A stretch of 64,000 bases of DNA from Chrysophaeum taylorii (GCA_029834535.1 JAQMWT010000055.1:280177-344176), one strand, 5' to 3'; shown: positions 30,449 to 41,869, numbered from the stretch's first letter. The notes: generated by a model from the sequence alone, not told the origin. Translations and numbers: made by a program.

Positions 30449-31851
30449 CCCGACGCTAAAAATTACCCGCTCTTCAGCTTCTGCAGCTAGGAAGACCACC
30501 AGAGCCAAGCCGAATGTGGCGAAGCGCCCCAAGGCATGGAAGGAGCCTGGGCGGGCCCCTATGACAGCCCGGGAGAAGCGGCAGCGAGACAAAACGGCGA
30601 GTTTTCAACAAGAAAACGGCTGCGTTGGACGCGGAAAAAAAGAAACGCCAGCAGCAGAAAGTCTTCGCGGAGGCCTTAGCGTATTGCGAGAAGGAAGGAG
30701 TAGGGGCCAAGAAGTGCATGACTGACCACCCTGAGTGGATTGAGCTCATCACCTGGAGACAGCTCGACGATAGACTGAAGGAGCGTGTTTTGTTTGATGA
30801 AACAGCCGCGACGCGCACTCGCTCGGACCGGATGTTGCTCACAAAGCCGAAGGAGGAGCAGGCGCCTGTGAAATGGATTGTTGAGAGCAACAAGGCCCGC
30901 GCAGCGCCAAGCTGCGAAGAGATTGGAGTCAAAGTGCGCCATATTTTACTCAATCGTCGACTTCAGGACCGGCGTGGCTGACGCAAGAAAGTCCCGTTCA
31001 ACAACGCCAACTACAAACTTGTGTGCGGCCATTCGCGCTCGGAAGAATTATTCATCGGTTTCTTCGCCCGCGGCTCGCACCGGATCAGCACGAAGATCAA
31101 GCAAAATAATCGAGGCGAAGCGTGCCGCCGTGAACTGCGACGAGATAGTCGAGGAGTACTTTGCAGGCCTCCACCGACTTCGCGCCGAGCTCAAGGCCGC
31201 GGGGATTATGGACGAGTACGGCGACATATCGGACCCCGCCTTGTCCTGAAACTCGACGAGACGCCCCAGTTCGTGGACTACGCCGACAACAAAGGGAATG
31301 CCAAGACCAAGTTTGGGGCCGGCAAGGGTGACGTCTTCTGGGCCGAGGCCGATGACTACCGCGAGTGCAACACTGTCATGATGTGCTGGGGCCTGTGCGG
31401 GCCGCGATGGACGCGGCTGTCTCGGCATGCTTCGAGGCGTGGCAGCGCTGCAAGGACGGCTGCGTCTGCGGCCTTGACAACGGCGCCATGTGCGACGCCA
31501 GCAAACTCAAGTACTGCGAGATCTGCGGGGACCTCAAATGGAAGCGGTGCAGTAAGAAGGCGTGCAAAAAGGCGCTGGAGGGTCTTGCATTTGCCGTGCC
31601 GGATGATGCTGATGCTGAAGATGAGGAGGAGGAGGAGGACAGCAACGCCGAATTCGAGCGCGAGATCGGTCACGATCGTCGCCGCCGTCGGCGACCCCAG
31701 CCACGAACCAACCAGCTACCTGAGACCCCCCAAAGCAGCTCCCAGGGTCCTCACCGACACTTCGGGAGCTACGGTCATGCTTATTTCGACACCTAGTGCC
31801 CCTAGTGAGCCATCCTCCCCTTCCTCATGCCTGGTAATTTTTAGTGTCGGG
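30449..31851 (+). mobile_element. Decayed DNA transposon with ~19-20 bp terminal inverted repeats
   Basis: Left end CCCGACGCTAAAAATTACC (30449-30467); right end 31833-31851 is its inverse with one difference (CCCGACACTAAAAATTACC). Inside, fragments in different plus frames read as one transposase: 30625-30981 (DPEWIELITWRQLDDRLKERV region), ~31110-31250 (CDEIVEEYFAGLHRLRAELKAAGIMDEYGD), ~31250-31380 with LDETPQFVDYADNKGNAKTKFGAGKG, where the D of a DDE transposase would sit, and 31420-31600 with a Cys-rich end (CKDGCVCGLDNGAMC..CEICGDLKWKRCSKKACKK). Stops and frameshifts make it inactive. A related terminal motif also occurs at about 30430-30448 and 32173-32192. Confidence 0.75.
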
Positions 31852-32039
31852 TACTGCTAGACATTACCCCACACCATTCCACGATCACGCCAAACAGGGG
31901 TATGGCGTGCCCCAGGTCCGAAAGGAGAGTGGTCGGGAGTACTCCTGAGCGTCTCACATCCATCTTTGGTCGAGTTCGGTCCATGGTACGGCCGTTGCAA
32001 CAAAACAGTAATTTTTCAGCGTTGGGAATTCACTGGGCT

Positions 32040-32340
32040 CACTTCACTAGGTTCGCTGAATTTGGTTCACTTCACTTCACTTTACTTCACTTCACCGAAA
32101 TTTTTTGTCCGAAGTCCAATGTTCACTTCACGTTCATTCACTTTGGCTGACGGCCTGACACTGACCCCGTAGGCGGGTCGACACTAGAAATTGCAGCGTT
32201 GGGAATCACTTTAGCAAGTGAACGTGAACCACTTCATCAGCCACGCAATATTGGTGAAGTGATTTGAAGTGAACGCGTCGCCCTACGTGGCCATCGTGAG
32301 CCTTTGTGAAGTGAACGCCACTTCTTTTTTTTTTTTTTAA
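32040..32340. repeat. Subterminal TTCACTTCACTT / AGTGAAGTGAAC inverted repeats
   Basis: Multiple TTCACTTCACTT units (about 32062-32095) face AGTGAAGTGAAC units (32217-32325). A direct repeat CAGCGTTGGGAAT(T)CACT occurs at 32019 and 32197. It looks like the end region of a transposon, probably the BED-type element to the right. Confidence 0.6.
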
Positions 32341-32937
32341 CTCCAGCGCCGGTCCCTGCCGCGCCCCGTCAGTTCCGTGACCCCCGCGCACTATTGCCTC
32401 CTAGGCCTGGTGCTTTTAGATTCATTCGCGTTTCGGGGCGAAGGAGGAGTCACCGTGGATGGTGTTCAGTGTTTCTTACTTTAGGCGATGTGAACGAACG
32501 ACCTCGGTATCTTCGTCTGGTTCTTCCTCATCAACCTTCATCTCCGAAGAGTCTTCGGGGAATCATGGTGCTCTCGGCGTTTTTGAAAAAGTCGGTCTCG
32601 TGTCCGAGGTCCCTGTACTTAATCCGGGCCGCCGCAATGTAATTCGTTTTCATGCGCAGTAGGGCAACTTTGTCCGTCTCGTCCGCGCCGAGCAAAGCGT
32701 GTTTCCCTCGGTCAGGACAAGATTTCCAATGCTCAGGCAGCGCTCACAGTAGCTCTGCGCGCCATGTGTACCAATTGAACCCTTAGAGGCTCTCGCCATG
32801 TCCGGAAGGAACCCATACTGCTCCTTGGTGAGCGGTCGATACAGCTATCCAACGTCGAGCACAGCCAGATCTGTGAAGCCGACTTCATCCTTCTTCTCAA
32901 GCTCAGGATAATGAATGCTCTTTCCAGTTGAGCGATC

Positions 32938-34648
32938 TCAAGAGCCTGATCCATTGAATGAAGACCTGTTCAAACTCCACGTTGAAATCGGACATCTGGT
33001 TCTCAGCCATAGCAAAAGAAGGCTCATCGCCACTAACGTCGTCCCAAGCATCGGGTGCGTCGAGTGCCGCCAAGAGATGGCAGGCGCAGGCTCGGAGGGC
33101 GGCGCAGGCTCGGAGGAAGTCTTTGTCTTTTCGTGGTGGAATGCAGTCCGTGCGTAAAACACATACTCTTCCTTGAGCAACTTCCTGGCCTGAGCTCTCT
33201 GATCGAACGACAGGTGCCGGCAGTTAATAGTCCGAAAGTCAAGAAGGAAGGCAATCAGCTCGCGATCATTGAATTCGTAGTCGAAGTGACGCACGTAGTT
33301 TTCATTATTCCCGCAAAACCGACGCTCACATTCGAGAAAAGCCCGTTCAAGACAGATTTTGCCGGTCTTGCTGAGGTCGTCAACATCGACAGTCTTACGT
33401 GACATGGATTTCGTAGTTATGTTCGGGAGATCAATGACTTCTAGCGTCCCAGCTCGCAGAGACTCGATCATGTTGTGCTTGATCAATGCGGCGCACGCCC
33501 CCAGGTATAAGTGTTCATGTTACACGAAAACAACGGCCTCGTCCGTTATAGCAAAAATCGCCTCGAATTCAGCCAACGCCACCCATTGCTCATCACGGAT
33601 TGTCCAGGGGATTCCAATGTTGGTAGCCGTGTACAGTTTGAGCACGTAGTGCATACGCAGCAAAGAACGAATAAGTTGGTAACGCGCACGGAGCCTCGTC
33701 TTATTGAGGTCGAGCTTGAGCTTGAGCTTCGGCGATTTCCCCGGCTGCAATGGCAAAAGCGCACGCAGATCCTTCAAACGTGTGCTGCCGTAAGAAAAGT
33801 ACTTGGCTCCATCGTGGGCAATGTTCAGCAGCACCTGGCCAGCTGGGAATGCATTGATCACTTGCTTGCCTCTGGATCGTGTCAAGTCGCCACATGCCGC
33901 TGCCGAGATTTTATATCGATTCCCGCACGCTCCGCGACCACAGAAAGGAGCAGAGAAGCCGTGCCGGAATCGGTTCCGTCGTCAGCTGGCACGAGGCCCA
34001 CGCACACCGTCTCAACGCCACTCCAATCGGGACAGATGAAGGATAGGCCAATGGCCCGTCGCTTGAACTTTTCCTTGAATGTCCCGCCGTCATGCAGCAC
34101 CTGGGCGAATGGATTGCCGAAAGCCGCTTCATAACACTCCGTCACGACGTGCTTCATGATTCAAACAAAGCAACGATATTCAGCGTCCACCCATTCAAAC
34201 AGCGCCTTTCGAGTCATGAACAGGCACTTGCCTTTCCGGCCACCGCCGCGGTAATACGCCTCAATTGGGTTGCGATGATCTTCGTCGTCAAAGGTGCGCT
34301 TGGAAATCCGCTGCGACGCGTACACGTAGTGCCGAGCCGAGAACGCCACCAGGGAAGAGTGCTTTGCCTGGCTGGGCATGGCCATGAAGTATCTCGTAAT
34401 ATCCGATTTACCCTTCAAGGCTGCCACAACGCCCACGGCCGTCATAACGCCCTCCTTTTTTTGGTCTGTCTTCTGTTTCTTGGTGAGTTGTTGACGTCCC
34501 AGCTCGTACGTCCTCCGGATGCGCAGCTTTGAAGTGGGCCCCTAGAGGGCATGGTCGTCTGCCACGTGCCTTTCTTGAAGTCTCTCGTCACCTTCAGGCG
34601 CTCCCAGCACCAGATACACACATGCGTCGTCGCCTTCCCACTGGTCAA
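32938..34648 (-). pseudogene. BED-finger (hAT-like) transposase, multiply frameshifted
   Basis: Five minus-strand frames overlap or abut and read in order as one protein: 34648-34442 (THVCIWCWERLKVTRDFKKGTW, a BED-type zinc finger), 34445-34161, 34157-33882 (QVLHDGGTFKEKFKRRAIGLSFICPDWSGVETVCVGLVP, the RNase-H-like core start), 33885-33520 (SYGSTRLKDLRALLP, DEQWVALAEFEAIFAITDEAV) and 33486-32938. The order and motifs fit a hAT-like or related BED transposase. The C-terminal dimerisation domain is not seen. Dead element. Confidence 0.55.
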
Positions 34649-34985
34649 CGCGGTCAGGATGATTTTCCTTCAGTCGACGCACTCAGTCCCACACCTTGGA
34701 AAAACCTGGTTGATCGTCCACTTTTGTTGCCGTGTGTGTTCCACGTCACAACATCGACATCGGCTCGTTCTTGTGAACTTCCTCTTTCTGTTCCGCGTTT
34801 TCCTCCTCATCATCAATATTATCCTCCACCTCCAAGTAGCGCGGCTCGACTTGGAGACTCACCAACACACTGTAGGGTCCGAGAGTGGATGACGTCATTC
34901 CTACAATGCTGTAAAATCCCAAATGTAGGTTTCTGGGACAATTATTAGGGTATGGAAACTATTATTATGGATACGCCATGAGAAG

Positions 34986-37685
34986 ATGCGTCGACTTCTG
35001 GCGTTCGTGAGCGGGTTTGGGGCCGCGACGCTGCTTGCCGGCTTGTGCGCACTTTTGCGGGAGCCGCCAAGTGTTATCGTCGTCCCCCAACGACGCTCCC
35101 TGAAGAAGAAGCGTCGTCATGCGCCCCCACCGCCACTCTCCCGGTACGAGCAGCCGAGCTTCGTCGGCGGCGGACGGTCTCGCATCGAGTGCTTTCTGCG
35201 CGGCGAGCGCGTGTCTTTCGCCGAACCCGCCGACTGCCACGGCAAGCCGCCGTTCTGGCGGTGGTGGCACGACTACCGGAACTGTTACGCGTCGAACGTG
35301 TGCCTGCTGCGCGGAACGCTCACCGTCTACGGCTCCAACGCCTCGGAGGACCATGATCTTCAGGCGCTCGCGGTGCACCGATCGCTCGCGTGCGTCGACT
35401 GGATCTCGACGACGCGATACGAGGTCGAGGTGCGCGACGAGCCGTTCCCGACGCGCGGCGTATTCTACCACGACGCGCCCGCGCTCCACAGCTCGCGGAT
35501 CCTGCCCGGGCACTTTGGCCACGACGTCCTGAACTCCCTCTTTTACGCATTTGAGACTTTTTCGCGCGCCAACCTCACAGCCTGGCTCCGGCGTGGCGCT
35601 CGAAGGAGACCGAGCGCATGGGCCGTCGAGGACGACCTCCTAGTCGCTCCCGTGCTCGACTCCTTCGTGGATCACGTCCAGTACGGCCCGCGCTCCCGGG
35701 CGTGGAACGAGCGCCACTGCTTTCGCCTCGCGATGCTGGGCTCCTCGCACGCCTGGGACGCGAACCTCGTCTTTCGACGAAATTCCCCGACCCGTCTCAA
35801 GCGGCGCGTCTGGCGCGAGTACCGCGACCTGCTGCTCGAGCGCTTCGCGTGCTCGAATACTACCGCGGAAGAAGGCTGCGACGACGTGATCGAGCGTGTG
35901 CGGCGACCGCGACGACGACCGTACCCGGCCTTTTGCGACGGGACTAGCAGGAGTAAGAGCGCCAAACGCAAAGGCAACAGAAAGCCGCGCATCACGGTAC
36001 TGACTCGCAGCACGGTGCGGGGAAGCTCGGCCGCGTTGACGGCCAACGGGCGCGGCAGGCGCATCCTGAACAGCGACGAGCTTACCAAGGCGCTCGGGAT
36101 TTTCGGCACGGTCGTCGAGGCGGATCCGGGTCGCATGTCGCTGCGCGAGCAACAGCTGCTAATGATCGAGACGGACGTCCTTGTGAGCAGAATGGGCTCG
36201 CAGGTCGTCAACGCGATGTTCATGAGGCCCGGCTCTCTCTGCGTCGAGGTCGAGGCGCCCGACCCCGCTCACTTGTACTACGACCACCCGTCGACCTTCG
36301 AGGAGATCGCAGAGATCTTCGGCCACGTATTCGTGCGCTCGACCCAGCAAGAAGAGAGCGCCGAGGCCAACGACCCCTCGACGTTCGCGATGGTCGGCGA
36401 CGTCCTCGAATGCTGCCGCGAGTGTAGAGGCCCGCCAGGCATGGTGGCTTTCCTGGACAAAAATCTAGCTCGCAGTTGCTGCAAGCGCTGCTCGCACGCG
36501 AACAAGGTCGGCACCCTCGCTCGGCGCGACTCGGAGAACACCGATTTCTACCTGAGATCAAAATGGTTCATGAACTGGTGGCTCTCGAATTCTCGGGCAA
36601 ACATCCCTGAGATCCTCGACCTGGTTGCACAGCACCTTCGAAGGTGCCCAGAAGCGGGAGACCAAAAAGGCGACGATGACGGCGACGACGAAAAACGTCG
36701 CGCGAACGCGCCGCGGCAGTCTTATTCCGAGCTGGGCGTCTACCGGCCGTCGCCGTGGGAACGCGAGTGGGTCGAAGCGATAGGCGACAGAGAAAGCGAC
36801 GACCTCGAATGGCTACCAGGCTGCGAGGCGATGCGGCGAGACGAGCCAAAAGCGCGGCGCTGGCTCGACTGGGCAGCCGCGCCCTCGGGCGCTGACGCTC
36901 CAACCGACGTGTTTTCGTCGTGGACTCGCGGCGACTTTACGGTCGGCATCATCGAGCCCCTCGTCGGCCACCTCCGTCACCCTTTCTTTCACTGCGTTGG
37001 CGACAAGCGCGACACCTTCGATCTCATGTTTTCCAAGGACTACCTCATCCTCGCAACTGCCCGCGCCGTGCGACCGGGTGCCTCGAAGTTCTTCTTCGAC
37101 GCGGGCGCTTCGAACGCCTACGATAACTGCTGGTGGGGGTGCACCAAATGGTTTGTCGACGCCTATCGTGCCCGCGGCATCGACTTCGACCGCATATTAT
37201 TGTGGGAAGCCACGCCCGCCGATCCGAAAGCATATTGGGCCAGCGTGCCGCCCGACGTCAAGCCCAAGCTACAGTACTTCAACGTGCCGCTCAATTCGGC
37301 CCCCCCGGACAACCTCTGGCACCATCTCCGCGCACTCGCCAAACCCGACGACTTTGTCGTCGTCAAGCTTGATATCGACAACTACGACATCGAGGTCGCT
37401 CTTGTCCGCACCCTCCTCGCGTCGCCAGACCTCCTCGCGCTCGTCGACGAGTGCGTTCGATTGTGTCGTACCTCCTCGTTGACGTTTGTGCGTAGGTTCT
37501 TCTGGGAGCACCACGTCAACGGCAGCCCGCTGCGACGGACGCGCGTCAGCTTCCTGGACAGCCACAATATCGGGTGGCACCACCAAGTCCCCCAACAATC
37601 TGCGCCGGATGGCCACTTGCGCGACTCTTACCGTTTTTTCTCGCAACTTCGCGCCCATGGTATCCGTGCCCACGCTTGGGTCTAA
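34986..37685 (+). CDS. GT61-like glycosyltransferase fused to an FkbM-like methyltransferase domain
   Basis: 899 residues, intronless. Starts MRRLLAFVSGFGAATLLAGLCALL, a type II signal anchor, so Golgi/ER lumenal. The N-terminal half shows the GT61 (EOGT/XYLT-like, DUF563) pattern: FYHDAPALHSSRILPGHFGHDVLNSLFYAFE, then TVVEADPGRMSLREQQLLMIETDVLVSRMGSQVVNAMFMRPGSLCVEVEAP. The last ~260 residues change character: KFFFDAGASNAYDNCWWGCTKWFVDAYRARGIDFDRILLWEATPAD, then DDFVVVKLDIDNYDIEVALVRTLL, resembling the SAM-binding and 'vKlDIeG.E' strands of FkbM-type methyltransferases. Substrate unknown. Possibly it transfers and then methylates a surface sugar. Between the halves is a Cys-rich patch (ECCRECRGPPG..CCKRCSH). 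Confidence 0.6.
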   Translation: MRRLLAFVSGFGAATLLAGLCALLREPPSVIVVPQRRSLKKKRRHAPPPPLSRYEQPSFVGGGRSRIECFLRGERVSFAEPADCHGKPPFWRWWHDYRNCYASNVCLLRGTLTVYGSNASEDHDLQALAVHRSLACVDWISTTRYEVEVRDEPFPTRGVFYHDAPALHSSRILPGHFGHDVLNSLFYAFETFSRANLTAWLRRGARRRPSAWAVEDDLLVAPVLDSFVDHVQYGPRSRAWNERHCFRLAMLGSSHAWDANLVFRRNSPTRLKRRVWREYRDLLLERFACSNTTAEEGCDDVIERVRRPRRRPYPAFCDGTSRSKSAKRKGNRKPRITVLTRSTVRGSSAALTANGRGRRILNSDELTKALGIFGTVVEADPGRMSLREQQLLMIETDVLVSRMGSQVVNAMFMRPGSLCVEVEAPDPAHLYYDHPSTFEEIAEIFGHVFVRSTQQEESAEANDPSTFAMVGDVLECCRECRGPPGMVAFLDKNLARSCCKRCSHANKVGTLARRDSENTDFYLRSKWFMNWWLSNSRANIPEILDLVAQHLRRCPEAGDQKGDDDGDDEKRRANAPRQSYSELGVYRPSPWEREWVEAIGDRESDDLEWLPGCEAMRRDEPKARRWLDWAAAPSGADAPTDVFSSWTRGDFTVGIIEPLVGHLRHPFFHCVGDKRDTFDLMFSKDYLILATARAVRPGASKFFFDAGASNAYDNCWWGCTKWFVDAYRARGIDFDRILLWEATPADPKAYWASVPPDVKPKLQYFNVPLNSAPPDNLWHHLRALAKPDDFVVVKLDIDNYDIEVALVRTLLASPDLLALVDECVRLCRTSSLTFVRRFFWEHHVNGSPLRRTRVSFLDSHNIGWHHQVPQQSAPDGHLRDSYRFFSQLRAHGIRAHAWV

Positions 37686-38496
37686 AAACAACAATGGTTA
37701 CTTTTTGCACGAGATTTTTGATCCACGCCGCACTCGGCTTGTCCGTCGTCTTTGCGTGCGTCTTTTTGTTCCTGTCGTACCAAAAAAAAAGCCTTGGTTC
37801 GAAGCTATAGCCAAATTTTTGCCCGATTTATAATTAATTCCACACCATGCATGCAATTGGGATACGTGTCGGGTGGCAAGAGGATGAGTTTGTTCTTGCC
37901 ATTCTTATCTACGTCGCAATAGGCGAGCCAGATGTGCGTTGCAGGGGTCAGGGGACCAATGGTTATCTACGGGGTGGGCGTGGGGTGCCGAAGGTGGGGT
38001 TGTCGGGCGAGAGCGCCCATTGAGCACCTATGTCCCCAACCCCACCGACAGCTCACTGTGTGCTGCCCTCGCCCCATTCCTTCTTACGAGAAGCAGTCGC
38101 TCTTAATTAAAGACGCTTCATATATAATAATATTACTATGGTTTGCGACTCCCAGGCTCAAAGAGCCTGAATATTATTACGCAAGTCGACTGCTGAGTGG
38201 GGCGAAGAATGCGAACTTGGGAAAGAAAGCAAGCAAGCAAGCAAGCAAGCGGTCTATGCAAAAGAGTGCAAAGAAAGGGCTTTTCATGGATGGTATATTG
38301 CAAGGAGCACCACCCTCCTCTCTCTTCGGGATGGGGTGGGACAGCGAAGTCGGGTAGGGTGGCTTCGCCACCCCACCCCACCAAAATATGGTCTGGTCCC
38401 CCGACCCGGTGAGAGGGAGGTTTAAATTAGTTCCGGCGAAATTCTCGAAACGTCAACTTTCACTTCCCAGCCTCGCCGACCTTCGGAGAGCGAGCG
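37686..38496. other. Intergenic stretch, no gene recognised
   Basis: About 810 bp. A 39-codon plus ORF at 37693-37809 has a hydrophobic helix (LGLSVVFACVFLFLS) but no other support. A (GCAA)n run lies at about 38224-38253, and a C-rich CACCCCACC segment near 38371-38382. Confidence 0.45.
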
Positions 38497-39948
38497 ATGT
38501 TGCAAGTGCTGGGCGTCGTGAGTATCGCGCGGGCGTTTGTGTATTCGGGTCCCTCTGTCGTCGGGACGGCGCGACGGGCTGTCGTGGAGCCGCCGACGGT
38601 CGAGAGGTCGACGGATGTGGCGACGATCCAGGGCGTCAAGGCGAGCGAGATCTTGGACTCGCGTGGGAACCCGACCGTGGAGGTGGAGGTGCAGACGGGC
38701 CTCGGGTGGTTCCGGGCCTCGGTGCCATCCGGCGCATCGACTGGTGTCCACGAGGCGTGCGAGCTGCGCGACGGCGGCGACCGGTACATGGGGAAAGGCG
38801 TGTTGTTGGCGGTGAAGAACGTGAACGAGGTGCTGGGTCCCGCCGTTCTCGGCAAGGACGCGACCGAACAGCGGGCGGTCGACGAAACGATGATCGAGGT
38901 TGACGGGTCGCCGAACAAGTCGAATTTGGGCGCGAACGCGATATTGGGGGTGTCTCTCGCGGTCGCCAAAGCCGGCGCCGCGGCCAAGGGCGTGCCCCTC
39001 TACAAGCACATCGCCGAGCTCGCGGGGAACGACCAGACCTTCGTGCTGCCCGTGCCCGCGTTCAACGTGATCAACGGCGGCTCGCACGCCGGTAACAAGC
39101 TTGCTTTCCAGGAATACTTCGTCATTCCGGACGGGGCGGAGTCGTTCGGCGAAGCGATGCAGATCGGGTGCGAGGTCTACCACAATCTCAAGAAGATCAT
39201 CAAGAAGGAGTTTGGCGGGGACGCGACCCTGATTGGCGACGAGGGCGGGTTCGCGCCTCCGTGCGACGCGCGGAGCGGTATAGAGCTCGTGATGGCCGCG
39301 ATAAAGGCCGCCGGCCACGACGGCAAGTGCTCGGTCGGCCTCGACGTCGCGTCGTCCGAATTTAAGGTGGAGGGCGAGGATTGCTACGACCTCGGGATCT
39401 TTTACCCGGAAGAGGAGCGCGCCGCCGACCCGACGCTGAAAAAAACGGCGGCCGAGCTCGCGGCGTTTTACGACGAACTCTGCGAGGAGTTCCCCGTCGT
39501 CACCATCGAGGACGCCTTCGACCAGGACGACTGGGCGGCCTGGTCGGCCTACACGCCCCGCGTCTCCGAGTCGCTTCAGACCGTTGGCGACGACATTACC
39601 GTCACCAATCCGAGCCGCATCCGGCGCGCGATCGACGAAAACGCCTGCAACGCCCTCCTTCTCAAGGTCAACCAGATCGGCTCGGTCACCGAGTCCATCG
39701 ACGCCGTCAAGTTGTCCAAGCAGGCGGGGTGGGGGATCATGACCTCGCACCGCTCGGGCGAGACAGAAGACACTTACATCGCCGACATCGCCGTCGGGCT
39801 CTGCACGGGTCAGATCAAGACTGGCGCGCCTTGCCGCAGCGAACGACTCGCCAAGTACAATCAACTACTCCGCATAGAGGCTGAGTTGGGCGATCAAGCT
39901 GTCTACGCCGGCAAGTCGTGGCGCAAACCCCTCTGGATGGCCTCCTAA
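38497..39948 (+). CDS. Enolase, plastid-targeted form
   Basis: 483 residues, intronless. Converts 2-phosphoglycerate to phosphoenolpyruvate. Family landmarks: [33 protein letters not shown] (mobile loop), [52 protein letters not shown] (metal ligand), [17 protein letters not shown] and the signature [19 protein letters not shown]. The first ~45 residues extend beyond cytosolic enolases and start [20 protein letters not shown], a signal peptide with an ARAFV motif, so import into the secondary plastid is likely. That would complete lower glycolysis inside the plastid. Targeting is inference from the motif. Confidence 0.93.
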   Translation: MLQVLGVVSIARAFVYSGPSVVGTARRAVVEPPTVERSTDVATIQGVKASEILDSRGNPTVEVEVQTGLGWFRASVPSGASTGVHEACELRDGGDRYMGKGVLLAVKNVNEVLGPAVLGKDATEQRAVDETMIEVDGSPNKSNLGANAILGVSLAVAKAGAAAKGVPLYKHIAELAGNDQTFVLPVPAFNVINGGSHAGNKLAFQEYFVIPDGAESFGEAMQIGCEVYHNLKKIIKKEFGGDATLIGDEGGFAPPCDARSGIELVMAAIKAAGHDGKCSVGLDVASSEFKVEGEDCYDLGIFYPEEERAADPTLKKTAAELAAFYDELCEEFPVVTIEDAFDQDDWAAWSAYTPRVSESLQTVGDDITVTNPSRIRRAIDENACNALLLKVNQIGSVTESIDAVKLSKQAGWGIMTSHRSGETEDTYIADIAVGLCTGQIKTGAPCRSERLAKYNQLLRIEAELGDQAVYAGKSWRKPLWMAS

Positions 39949-40168
39949 ACTGAACGAACGCCGCCTCGTCGTATGTTTCTTCTCCCCGCCGTCCCCGTCG
40001 ATCGATCAACAACCACGATCAATTATTAAACCTTCGCGGCGGCCGCCGCCAGCACGTGTGGTGGGGACACTGTCTTCCTTCATGTCGTCGTCGTCGTCGT
40101 CGTCGTCGTCGTCTAGAAAGAAAGAAAGAAAAGCTGCCTCCTGCAGTGAAGGTACGGGAAGTCCGAGC

Positions 40169-40399
40169 CTAATCGTCTTCGGCGGAACTCGGGGGTCGCT
40201 CGTGTCCAGGTAAGTCGTCCTCCGTGCTGACAATAGCGGCGCTGCCGTCGGAGCTCACGACGAGACGCTCCGACTTCCACCACTCGAGCACGCGACAGGA
40301 GCGGCGGCCGGAGCGCGTCGTCTTGACGGGGGTCGGGGACTGCCGGGGTTGTTGGGATGGAGCCCGTCGTTTTCTTTGGGACGAGGGCCTTTGTCGTCG

Positions 40400-40433
<34 letters not shown>

Positions 40434-40816
40434 GGTCTACGCGCGACGGTCGGCGGGGTCTCGGGGGTCTCGACCGCTTCGGTGGTGGTGGTCGTCGTCG
40501 TCCTTGGTTGCGCGCGTCGTCGCTTCGGCGTCAAATTCGGGGCCTTGGCGGTCGCCAGAAGGTCGGTAAACTCGGTCGCGATGTTGTGGGATTCTCGCCT
40601 AAGGTGATAGTGTCGTCGTCGTCGTCGTCGTTTCACAGGTAACGTACGTTGTGATCGGCTCGACTTCTTCTCCCTCTGTTTCTCGACGACACCTCGGCAG
40701 CGGCGCTACCGACCGCAGCTTGGACAAGTCCCTGCGTGGGGTAGGTGATCAACGGAATTCAAGAGACGCCCTCACGTCACGCGAAAGATGGCGCCCGTGC
40801 GCAGCGGGTCGGCCAT
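40169..40816 (-). CDS. Poly-Q nuclear protein with CENP-C-like motif, three exons
   Basis: Exons 40776-40816, 40648-40731 and 40169-40598; introns are 44 bp (GTGAGG...CGCAG) and 49 bp (GTACGT...CTTAG), and all phases join. The ~184-residue protein starts MADPLRTGAIFRVTDLSKL, has a basic/proline/threonine-rich middle and an uninterrupted Gln run, and ends with SGRRSCRVLEWWKSERLVV. That last segment resembles the CENP-C motif (RRS.R....P...W...E) that binds centromeric nucleosomes, and 'LRTG' near the start recalls the Mif2/CENP-C 'RKTG' segment. The size is small for CENP-C. The splice structure is strong; the function is a hypothesis. Confidence 0.5.
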
Positions 40817-40895
40817 GATGATATGCGTCCGTTCAAAAGGGCGTGCCGTTGAACGGGCAAAAAGTTGAAGCAATGATAGCCCCCCGGCCGATTCA

Positions 40896-41759
40896 ATGAT
40901 TCCTATGCGAATACGCGTGCTCATACGCGTGCTCTTTCTGGTCGTCGGCGTGCGGGCGGTGGTCGCAAAAGTGTCCTCGTACTCGGCTCTATCCACGGGC
41001 TTCCGCGAGATCCAAGCCCTAAAAGAAGTACGTTGCATGCCACACGAGTGAGTTGACGGATGATGTTCGCAGACGTTGGCGAGGGGGTCGTGCGTCGCCG
41101 ACCTCGGGGCGCGAGCCGACGCCATCTGCGCGACGGCCGAAGCACGGGTCCGGGCTGAGGAGGGCGAGGACGCGGCGCAGCGCGTGGGCGACGTGCTCGA
41201 CGCGCAGCTCCGGTGCGTCTACGAGAAGCAGTTGCGGATCCTCCGAGACAACGCGGTCGAGGACGTGCGTACGGGGGTCGCCACGACCACCTCGGACGAA
41301 TACGCGCGGATGGTCGCCGCCGAGCGGGAGTTTTCGCGCAACGCCGAAGAAGCGACGCGAAAATTCGCTGACTGGAGCTACGAAGAAGCCCGTCGCGAGC
41401 TTCGCGCCGTCCTGCGCGTCGTCGCCGCCAAGTCGGCCGAGGCCCGCGGCGCCGAGCTCAAGGCGGCGCAGCAGCGTGCCCAGTATTTTACCGTCCTACG
41501 CAAGCTCGTCACCGAGCTCGAGGAAGCGACCGAAGCGCATCTCGGCCTCGATTCGCCCGTCAACGCCGCTCTCGCCTTTCGCGTCCCCGAGACCAACATC
41601 AACCTCAGTGCCGCGCTCCAAAAGGCGAAAACCTCCATCCAGCTCTCCGTCGTCCCCGACGACTCTGCCAGCCTCCTCGGCCCCACGGGTTTCAACAAAC
41701 CCAAAATTGCCTCCGGCGACCTCGCCTTCTCCTACAAGGCCGACGTTCACCGCCCCTAA
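40896..41759 (+). CDS. Secreted coiled-coil protein, two exons, unknown
   Basis: Exon 1 40896-41027, intron 41028-41072 (45 bp, GTACGT...CGCAG, phase 0), exon 2 41073-41759; ~272 residues. Exon 1 encodes a signal peptide (MIPMRIRVLIRVLFLVVGVRAVVA). The rest is long charged helix rich in Ala, Arg and Glu (AEEGEDAAQRVGDVL, EREFSRNAEEATRKF, ELKAAQQRAQYFTVLRKLVTELEEAT), then a less helical C-terminus (FRVPETNINLSAALQKAKTSIQL). No family recognised. Head to head with the CENP-C-like gene, with 79 bp between start codons, so they probably share a promoter region. Confidence 0.65.
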
Positions 41760-41869
41760 TTTTCGTCGTTCTTTGATATATAGGTGCTGGGTGACTTAAT
41801 GCACCAAGGGGATCTCGCCCGCTCACCGGTCCCATGCGCTGTATTTCCTTGCGAATCAGTTAGGTGCGC

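Noticed and set aside
38422-39864. 480-codon minus ORF opposite enolase
   Set aside because: Antisense shadow; the plus strand is an unmistakable enolase.
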